Below, piece by piece: positions 56,460 through 64,000 of a DNA stretch of 64,000 bases. Source of the DNA: Usnea hakonensis. Taxonomy: Eukaryota > Ascomycota > Lecanoromycetes > Lecanorales > Parmeliaceae. The stretch spans positions 186,001 to 250,000 of the forward strand of contig BLJB01000052.1 in assembly GCA_013423325.1 (NCBI GenBank). The letters are read 5' to 3'. The notes under the pieces are model-generated. The model searched no databases. It was not told the DNA's origin and saw only the letters and a list, made by a program, of their open reading frames with translations. The translations under genes were made by a program, and so were the position numbers. The number at the start of each line of letters is the position of its first letter. Position 1 is the first letter of the stretch.

Positions 56460-57761
56460 TCAAGATGAGCTTACCCCTTGTGGCGGAGGTCCTAACGACA
56501 CCCAGAGATGCCCGTGATTGCCTGCGGACGAGTCAACCCTTGAGCCATGGCCCTATTGGAATACACTCACCAAGATTGAAAGTCGCCCCTGAATAAGCAG
56601 TCGCTGCACACATAGCAGACAGGGTCACTGCCACCTCCCAGACTTCATACCACGACCAAACATCTTTCTGTCCATCACCTCCAATGACCATAACACAAAG
56701 CCCGTCCTCTGAAAGCCAGATCAGCTTTGGAAAAGTACGTTCGGGCTCATCTACAGCTACTCACGAGATATTTCTACATAGGGCAATTTCACCCTCGACG
56801 ATGGATCATTTCTAGGTCCAAAAACCATGGGGCTTTCGGAAACATTCATGGTATCTATAATGTTTTGGCAAGATGTTGCTATGGGGTTGAACAAAGGACC
56901 GTAACAATTCGCGTGGGGCGTACTGGCCTTTACGACTATACCCATCCTGTGGTCGGCACCTGATCGCAGTCAGACTCAGTCCAACAGTTCAGCATCTAGA
57001 AGCACTCACTCAGTCTCTTCGCGGACCCACCTGAGTGTCCTTCGGCCTGATTTCTCACGCAACCGTCTATGATGGCCTGTAGGGACACACAGATTTAGTA
57101 CAGAGGTGCGCGATCTCAGAAACTATAACAACAAGGTGTGATAAACAAGGACACACGCCTAATAATCGCCGAGCAAAATATGACGTCAAGCAGGTATAAT
57201 GCAACCTAAGGAGACCTACCGACGCCCCGAGTGCGAGATTATGTAAGCTCGCACGGGCTATATTTCCTCGTCCTGGAAGAATATATGGCTCGATGAAGCA
57301 GGTTCCGTCGGCTAACAAGAGTGTCTGTCAGACGCGTTTCGAAATCGACCTCGACTTGGGTACTTACAGCTCATGTATCGCTGAGGTAGAGGGATGCCTG
57401 GGGCAAATTCTCGATCCGCCCAAGTCAGTTGCGTGAAAGGGAAAGGAACAAGCACCATCGACCGCAGAACTTGAAGACAGTCTTGGAGATTGAGATTGAA
57501 TCCTGCGTGTTGACCGTCGCAAGTATACACAAGGTTGCCAGGATATGTGAGGGACACATTTGATGTAAAATTTGAGCTGAGAATAGAAGTCGCACTATCT
57601 GTGGAGTTCACTGACTTCCATGGTCCTGTTGATGAACCAATCGAACTCGCCAAGTTTGGTGGTATCGCCGGTTGTGCGATAGTATCTGAAGCCACAGGTG
57701 TGACTACGAGAGCGGAACTGACAGCGATAAATAGAAAAGCGGAGCCGAGCAGTGAAAGCAT
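56460..57761 (-). CDS. Putative secreted protein, six exons
   Basis: Exons on minus: 57761-57368, 57311-57220, 57067-57010, 56959-56765, 56708-56571 and 56491-56460. The product is 302 residues with a signal peptide (MLSLLGSAFLFIAVSSALVV). Joins read PQRYMS-SDGTCFIEP, LALGAS-TVGVRNQAEG, AKRL-SADHRMGIVV and VEIS-QDGLCVMV. Phrases such as IPLPQRYMS, GTCFIEPYI, HANCYGPL, PMVFGPRN and WYEVWEVAVTLSAMC match a large family of secreted ascomycete proteins of unknown function, as I recall it. The third exon's acceptor is the tag at 57068-57070. The one ten bases upstream gives a stop. Its role is probably at the cell surface or in the host or soil interface, which is inference. Confidence 0.65.
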
Positions 57762-59461
57762 TGTCCTCGAACAGATCAGTCACGAAGGTACGGAAGTCCA
57801 ATTGCAACGGTACAAGAGCTGTTCTTGGGATCTTTATAGAATTTGCAGGGTGCGGGCCGTCGGATATGCGCACTCAACATTCATGGTCATTGGCTTGGAA
57901 CGAGAACGCGACTCGCGGGTTAAAGTATCAATAACTTTATAGGCTCTCATAAGGACAAACCCGAACATGACCGCCAGCTAGCTCAAGAGGATATGGTCCG
58001 CGGAGTCAGCCATTCTTTCTTGCGTCTACCTTCTCCGACCACTCCCTTGACGCCATATTCACAAACCTCCCCAAGGAGATCTACAGATTGAAGGATAGCC
58101 ATGAATATAATTATGCCACTGACCCAAAACCCTTGTATGTCGCACCCTCCGTGGTTTCATTATGAAGTTTTGACTCAAACATCTTATACTTAGACCGCAG
58201 ATTGAGCCTTGGGAAAGAAGCAAGTAAGTTTCAGCCGCTCATGAATGAGAGAAGGACAATACCAAAGGCATCATCTTTTCTATACTGCGATTCGAATGCT
58301 CCACAGAATGTCAGCCACTTGAATTTAGTTCTTCCAGACCCCGTAGCACAATCCCGTTAATCACCACGATAAACAGACAACACGAGAAATTTGCGAGTAC
58401 GTGCATACTCATTTCCTGATGAGGCGCGAAGAGACGAGCAGGACTCTTGCGCAGCGCAAATAGTGGAAGTCTTAAGCCCTAACCCTAAGCTATGCTATCC
58501 ACCTACCTACTTGGGCAAAGTGGACTGGGGGTAAACATTCCATCAAATATACCTTACCCATCTGAGTAGGACTATATGCCAGCTTCCACATGGATGGTGG
58601 ACGGTTTTGAACTTGGAATCTGATACGCGCGACAGAAGAGATACTAGCTTGCGTCTTTGTGGGAACGGAGACCACCTCACAGCCGTAGAAGGTGATGAGG
58701 TACAAAGCCTTCAAATCTTGCCCCGCTCCTCCGCTCCATATTGGGAGTCAGATTCTCTGTCTCTCCGATCTTAGATCTTCCAGATGTCTTTCGTAATCGT
58801 TTGCTTTTCTTGGTCGTCTAGGCTCTGCGCTTGGTGTCCATCAGCTTATAGCAGAGTTCCATCCTCTCGGACTCGATGAATAGCATCTTTTCACGCTGAC
58901 AGGGATCAAAGATAGACACATGGATCCTCCTGCTATCCTGAATAAGCAGGATATCAAGACGGAGTCAATCCCAGCCATTGGACGCATGATGGTTCCGACA
59001 CATGATCCCTGCTAGCGCGTGCGTCCCAGATGCTTCGGCCAGATACTTGAAATCAGGCAGCTTTCCATCATTACACTCGGGGCTCTCCAAGCCATATCGT
59101 GCAATTGACTACCGAAGTGCAGGGCGAGAGATTATCTCAAATCCACCTATCTTACAGGTAGCATCGAGGCTTGTTGGGACGCCACAGCCGTGCGGCGTCT
59201 TGAAACGAGCTGAAGTCTTAGGCTTGTTTCGCATTCCTCTTCAGGAAGGAATCAGCTTCACAAGAACGTTCGCAACATATACTCAGCCTTGCGCAATTTT
59301 GTGGTGATGTTGCTTAAACATAAACATAAGATCAAACATCAAGATCGCAAGTCAGATTGTTTCTTTTTGTTTTGACCTTTTGTGCTTCGAAACACCCCTT
59401 GACATTGATACATTTGCACTGTCATTATCCATGTTCAAGACTCGCCGACTAGGTTACCATA
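57762..59461. other. Intergenic, no supported gene
   Basis: About 1.7 kb. A telomere-like CCCTAACCCTAA lies at 58477-58488. The short frames (58490-58714 minus, 59002-59307 plus) have no domain. Confidence 0.4.
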
Positions 59462-61534
59462 ATGCGACTTTGCAGTCTTTCTCGTACTCCTCAATCCGTG
59501 CCAGGGTCTTTGGCGATCATACTTAGTACCACACTTTTCGCATCTTCTGCCAACTCCATGCGAGGACAACATCTCGAACCTCGTCAAGCGCCGGCCGTGG
59601 TTGCAACTTCGAGTTTTCTCCGACGAGGATACCAAAATTGTAAGTCTACACATACAGACAGAGCGACAGATGAGAGTAACACGTCTTGTAGCTGCAGTTG
59701 CTGGTGGTTGGGTTTACATCGATGGGGGGCAATTTTCGTATTTGGACGACTCGGGAGCATCAGTCTACAAGTACTGTGAGCTAGGCTATAGTTTCATGTA
59801 AGTATTGGTACTGATCTGACGATCTAGCGTCGACACTGCTTTCTCTTGATCTTTCGCAAAATTGGACGAACGCGACGGCAGTGTTGCAATCAACCGCAAA
59901 ACCTAGTGGCCTTCCCAATCTCGACAACCCTTCCCTCTGGTACTACGAAGCTGACGATCTTCTTTACACCGGATTCACTGGCTACCCTTCAGGTCTCGGC
60001 TCTCTCCAATCTGAGCCCTTGTCACTGTGGTCTTTCAAGCCCGACGGTACTGGCGGTGGAGCCTGGAATCAAACAATTGGTCCAAATTCTTCTGTTTGGG
60101 AGCCGCTTACGCGCACTGGCGGGTCTCTAATGGCATACAGCCAGAACAAAGCACTAATCCTTGGTGGTGACATTTCATACTATGAGCCTGTCTCGCCACA
60201 AACCCTATTGTCTAGTGCGGTACAATTTGATATGGAGTCACAGTCGTTCACAAATCTAAGCGCTCCTTGTTGTAACGCGACTGGTGGCATAGAAAGAGGT
60301 GCCATGCAGTTCATCCCATCGTTTGGACCGGAAGGAATATATATCGCCATGGGAGGATTGAATGGGCTTACTTATAACACTACCGATGGTCTTATAGGGC
60401 TGTCAACCGTCTCCGTGTACGACCCTGCAAAACAAGAATGGTGGAACCAGACAACAACTGGAAGTCCGCCAAGCGCAAGGGTATCATTTTGCACTGCCGG
60501 CCTCAACTCCACGAACGGCACCTACGAGATGTAAACTCGCTCCTCGCCAAGACAATGTTCAGGAATCGTGCTGACTATTGTCTTAGATTCGTCTACGGAG
60601 GCTATGGCTGGCGCTTCGGAGATGATTCCATTCAGTACGACACCATCAACGTCCTCACGCTGCCCGCATTCCACTGGTTCAGCGTACCATACCCGCCCCA
60701 GTATCCTCGATTTGCACATTCATGCAACGCCGTTGGAGGGAGCCAGATCATTTCCATTGGGGGCCTGGACGCCAGAGCCAAGAATGACCTCCCAGGACCT
60801 TCAAACGAATACAACAACTCCGCAGACCAATTTCTGCAAGGCCTGGCAATCTTCGACATGACCACCATGAACTTTGCAGATCAGTTCACTGCCGCAGCCC
60901 CACCTTACGAGCAGTCGGACGTGGTCAAACAGTACTATGGGCAAGCGCAGCAGTAGGTTGGCATGTAATACAATCAACAGAACACCAAAGGCTGAGAATT
61001 ATCGCAGAAGCTATTTGAAAAATCTCGTCCCAGAGGTAGCAACCCTACTCCAAACCACGCATTTCACAAACAGTATTCCACCCCTCCCCTGAAACCAACC
61101 AATCTTCTCAACTGACTCTCTCAGCCTCCGCCAATCCAACCTCCACAAACTCAACCTCTCCTTCCACCCCAACCCCCAATCCCTCAAAGTCGCACACCGG
61201 CGCAATCGCAGGTGGCACAGTCGCCGGGATCCTAGCCCTTCTCATCATCCTGACCAGCACATACATCCTCCTCAAAAGAAAGCGCAAAAATGCCCACTCA
61301 CAAGAAGCCACATTTAACCCCAACCCCGTAGCCGAACTCTCCGAAAAACCAGCTAACAGCAACGACAAAGGGTTGCACGAAATGCACGAAGGATATCGGC
61401 CGATGGAGCTGGGGTCTCAGGCCTTGCACGAGCTGGGAGGGCAGGGGAGGCAGGAGATGGAGCAGCCGCCGGAAAAGGCGGAGTTGCAGACGAATTGGAT
61501 GTCGGAGTTGGGGGGTAATGGTGATCGTTTCTGA
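59462..61534 (+). CDS. Kelch-repeat single-pass membrane protein
   Basis: Six exons: 59462-59639, 59692-59775, 59828-60530, 60587-60952, 61008-61072 and 61125-61534. Introns are 52-56 bases and the product is 601 residues. Kelch-type blades show paired Gly and aromatic residues (GGWVYIDGGQFSYL, LMAYSQNKALILGGDISYYE, GPEGIYIAMGGLNGLTYN, FVYGGYGWRFGDDS, SQIISIGGLDARAK), with many N-glycosylation sites (NAT, NQT, NSS). A Ser/Thr/Pro stalk leads to a transmembrane helix (about 490-515, GGTVAGILALLIILTSTYIL) and a 75-residue cytoplasmic tail rich in Glu/Gly. The N-terminal hydrophobic stretch (LAIILSTTLFASSANS) serves as signal peptide. Fungal proteins of this layout lie at the cell surface. The ligand is unknown. 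Confidence 0.85.
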
Positions 61535-62853
61535 AGGACTATATCCATGTTTGAGATATGGCGAATCATACTATCCAATTGGATTGGAGAATGAGGAGCA
61601 TTGCGAGCGGTAATGGGATGGGTGGTTTTTGTTTGTAAATACCAGCGGTATAAAAGCTATTAGCTATTCACAGCTAATCTTTCGAATCATCTCAGTCTCC
61701 CACTGAACCGGCCTCGTGATATCTGTCCCCTAACATTCCACTAGCACACAAATCAGCTAATCCTGTCATTGAGTCTCGTACTCAGGTTATAGCTCCTTCC
61801 TTAGGAGCGAGAGCCGGGGGCCGGAGGGAAAGAAATGATGTATGTATCAGCAGAGTATATGTAGATAAACGGGTTGGCATGCTTTTTTCGAAGATAAAAT
61901 ATGGAGGAGATGAGCGGTGGTGTGTGGTCTCTTTCCTTCTTTCTTGGATTGGAGATTAGGCGGGATCTGGGGAGGAGGGTGTTTTGGAAGTCACGCGGCA
62001 CTAAGAGCTTCTTCCTGAATGAAGAATTTTCATGAGAGCGTGCGAGCGAGGAGTTGGCGTTTTCTGTGTGGAGGGATGTTTTAGGGCTTTTGGATTGTGG
62101 ATTTATGTTTGAGTTTTCTGCATGAGTTTTCTGCTGTTGTGTGTGTGGGAGTGGTACTTTTGAGGGAGGGGTGGTGGTGAGGGACGGTTGGGGTAGTCTG
62201 GTCTGGTTTGATTATCTGGGCATGGGAGCTGGTTTGGTGGGATTGGGGGTGATGGGTCGGAGGGGATAGAGGCTTGGGATTCTGGGGTTACTGAAGGGGG
62301 GATTGGAATGGATGATGTGGTGGGGGATTGGGTTAGGGGGGAGATATGCGAGAAGGAGATGATGATTGCTAGTTGGAGGAAGTATAGAAATGCGATGGAA
62401 ATTGAGAAGAGGCTATAGCTGAGAGTGCTTGCGTGGAGATTTTTGCAAGGTAAGGAGATATCCTTTTGGGGGGTTTCCGCTGAAGTGGGGTTTGCTTCGC
62501 CAGTCCGTGAGATCGTTCAAGACGCCATTTTACCCTGGGGTATAGTACAATGTACACCGCGCGTACGCTACCTGACTGTTCCCATCATGGCTATGGTCCT
62601 TGGGTCCTGTGGGTATCCCCTAGATCCTAAAGACTATACCACAATGTAAATGATTTAAATAGATCATGCCAGTGTCTAGGCCGTGGCCACGTGAAGATCA
62701 TAATTCGACGAGAAGCTGCGTTGGTCAACCGTGGAATGAGACAGTGATGGAGTGCTTCACAACTACTCAGCAAGCGGCATCTTCTTCTCAAGCTCACATT
62801 TGAGCGCTATCTTACAGAAGACTTACTATCGATGAGATTGGAAATAGACTGAG
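61535..62853. other. Intergenic, no supported gene
   Basis: About 1.3 kb. 62040-62340 is G/T-rich on plus. Short frames only. Confidence 0.45.
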
Positions 62854-63837
62854 CTACTTTGACAATTGATCGCGATTCCCAAGGGCCTTCCACTCCCGTC
62901 TGACCAGCAATGCAGCTGTAATAACCACAGCCCCAATCAGTCCGTACATCGCCGCCGTAATTCGTAACCCAGTTGGGTGGATCCAGCCGACGTTGCCTTC
63001 TAGTGCGCTGGCAGCCATCGCCACAACGTCGAATGTTCCGTGGAGAATTATTGAGGGTCCAACGACAGCCCACCAGCTCATTTTATCTCCGTAGTAATCT
63101 CTTCTCGTGGCTCGCAAGGCTGTCAAAGAAGCAGCTAAAAGATGACCCAGGGAGCCAACGATGATTCGTTCAAAGAGCGTGACCATTAGGTTAGGCCAAG
63201 TTTCATGCCCTTGCTCACAGGAGCCGTAGAGAAAACCGATGCTCTCGATAAAGCTAAAGCCCAGTGCACTGGTGACGGCGTAGTCGATGTAAGCCCTGTT
63301 TCGCTGCTTTCTTTGCTCGACTGTGCCCCGACGACGAGCGTACGCAATAGGGATATACTTGAGCGATTCTTCGACAATGCCTGCTGCAGGGAACGTCAAT
63401 GCGCTGATGAGGATCCAGTTCTGCCAAGACATGGCCAGCTCAGCACGGCGCGTGAGTTCCTCTGCTGTTAGGCCGTCAATGGTCGCACGCCCAAATTCGG
63501 TCCAAAAAGCATCTCTCAATTCTCTGGTTTTGAAGAGAACGCTGCTGACAGAGAAGCACATGGCCATTTGGACAATAGCGACGACGGTAATTCCGACAGT
63601 ACCTGTGGCAGCGTAGGTCCAGACCATTACTTCCAGCTCACCGCGGCGTGAGGAATTCCTATTGTTGGATTCTCGCCATTTCTTAAAACCCCAGGCTGTG
63701 GGAAGGAAAGCAAGAGGACATAGTAGGGCGGTTCGCGGAGAAGCAATGGCCGTGAGCAAGATGATTGACGGTGGTCCTAGGTAACAAAGAAGTCGGGCTG
63801 ATAGTGAAAGAGATGTGCCTTGTGCAGGAGTCGACAT
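62854..63837 (-). CDS. PrsW-type intramembrane metalloprotease homologue
   Basis: One exon. From the ATG at 63837 (MSTPAQGTSLS) the product is 327 residues. An upstream in-frame ATG at 63972 would add 45 residues of unlikely sequence. At least seven hydrophobic segments are visible. The motifs that define PrsW proteases are present and correctly ordered: EESLK (E156, E157, K160), a Phe/Glu helix LGFSFIESIGF (E198), and HGTFD (H266, D270). His232 in GSLGHLLAA is a further candidate ligand. In bacteria PrsW starts regulated cleavage of an anti-sigma factor. The fungal homologues have no known substrate, so only the protease class is suggested. Confidence 0.75.
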   Translation of the reverse strand: MSTPAQGTSLSLSARLLCYLGPPSIILLTAIASPRTALLCPLAFLPTAWGFKKWRESNNRNSSRRGELEVMVWTYAATGTVGITVVAIVQMAMCFSVSSVLFKTRELRDAFWTEFGRATIDGLTAEELTRRAELAMSWQNWILISALTFPAAGIVEESLKYIPIAYARRRGTVEQRKQRNRAYIDYAVTSALGFSFIESIGFLYGSCEQGHETWPNLMVTLFERIIVGSLGHLLAASLTALRATRRDYYGDKMSWWAVVGPSIILHGTFDVVAMAASALEGNVGWIHPTGLRITAAMYGLIGAVVITAALLVRREWKALGNRDQLSK

Positions 63838-64000
63838 GGCTAACTGGAAAGGTTTTTTTGTATTCTGATCAAACAATAACGTGTCCCGTGGTGATGAATG
63901 AGTAGTGTGACTCAGGGTCGACTTCGCCCAAGACTTACGGGTCCAACAGTCGACTCTCCCTGAAAACAACAATTCATCGAAGAATTGGGGATGGAGTGTC
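63838..64000. other. Window edge, upstream of the PrsW-type gene
   Basis: Probably its promoter or 5' leader. No feature identified. Confidence 0.4.

Noticed and set aside
57068..57077. Apparent frameshift in the six-exon secreted-protein gene
   Set aside because: Using the acceptor ten bases further in (catag at 57068) restores the frame, so no pseudogene needs to be invoked.

Overview
The window comes from the nuclear genome of a filamentous ascomycete (Pezizomycotina). Genes are monocistronic on both strands. They are cut by short GT..AG introns (mostly 46-80 bases) with CTAAC/CTGAC-type branch sites, have no ribosome-binding sites, and encode clear fungal orthologues (VMA1, VPS1, GID7) beside lineage-specific proteins. 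The VMA1 sequence style hints at Leotiomycetes, but that is an inference from memory, not a search. I rebuilt gene models by joining exons by hand. Each model keeps frame across all its introns, and family motifs appear at the joins, but none was checked against transcripts.

Layout. 0-5 kb: a single-pass Ser/Thr-rich membrane protein (minus) with a diverged tandem duplication of its cytoplasmic tail, then sparse sequence. 5-13 kb: a seven-TM protein, an F-box protein with an internal 3x8-residue repeat, and a five-part (four-exon) FAD monooxygenase, all on plus. 13-18.5 kb: mostly non-coding, with a dubious gene broken by homopolymers, an acidic ORF and a secreted protein. 18.6-26 kb: an MCT-type transporter with a 13-base micro-exon, an unknown three-exon gene, ribokinase, an NTF2-like protein and an unknown protein. 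27.5-29.4 kb: four unrelated families of diverged tandem repeats side by side, one of them repeating a coding module in shifting frames. 29.4-33.3 kb: gene-poor, with a strong 57-base hairpin. 33.4-35.1 kb: a Tigger/pogo-type transposase gene with an intact frame but no third catalytic Asp, probably domesticated. 37-37.9 kb: an unknown three-exon gene that looks like a distant relative of the one at 20.7 kb. 39.1-43 kb: VMA1 (eight exons, one of 9 and one of 22 bases) divergent from a haloacid-dehalogenase gene. 44.7-54.3 kb: GID7/WDR26-type protein, the dynamin VPS1, and a 1023-residue NLR-like protein (esterase + NB-ARC + TPR-like), all on plus. 56.4-64 kb: a six-exon secreted protein, a Kelch membrane protein and a PrsW-type intramembrane protease homologue.

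The genes do not form a pathway cluster. There is no PKS, NRPS or terpene synthase, and no operon-like arrangement. VMA1 and VPS1 both serve the vacuole, and GID7 serves the GID/CTLH ubiquitin ligase. The strongest leads are the NLR-like protein, the domesticated transposase with the neighbouring hairpin, the minisatellite cluster with a frame-shifting coding module, and the paired unknown genes at 21 and 37 kb.
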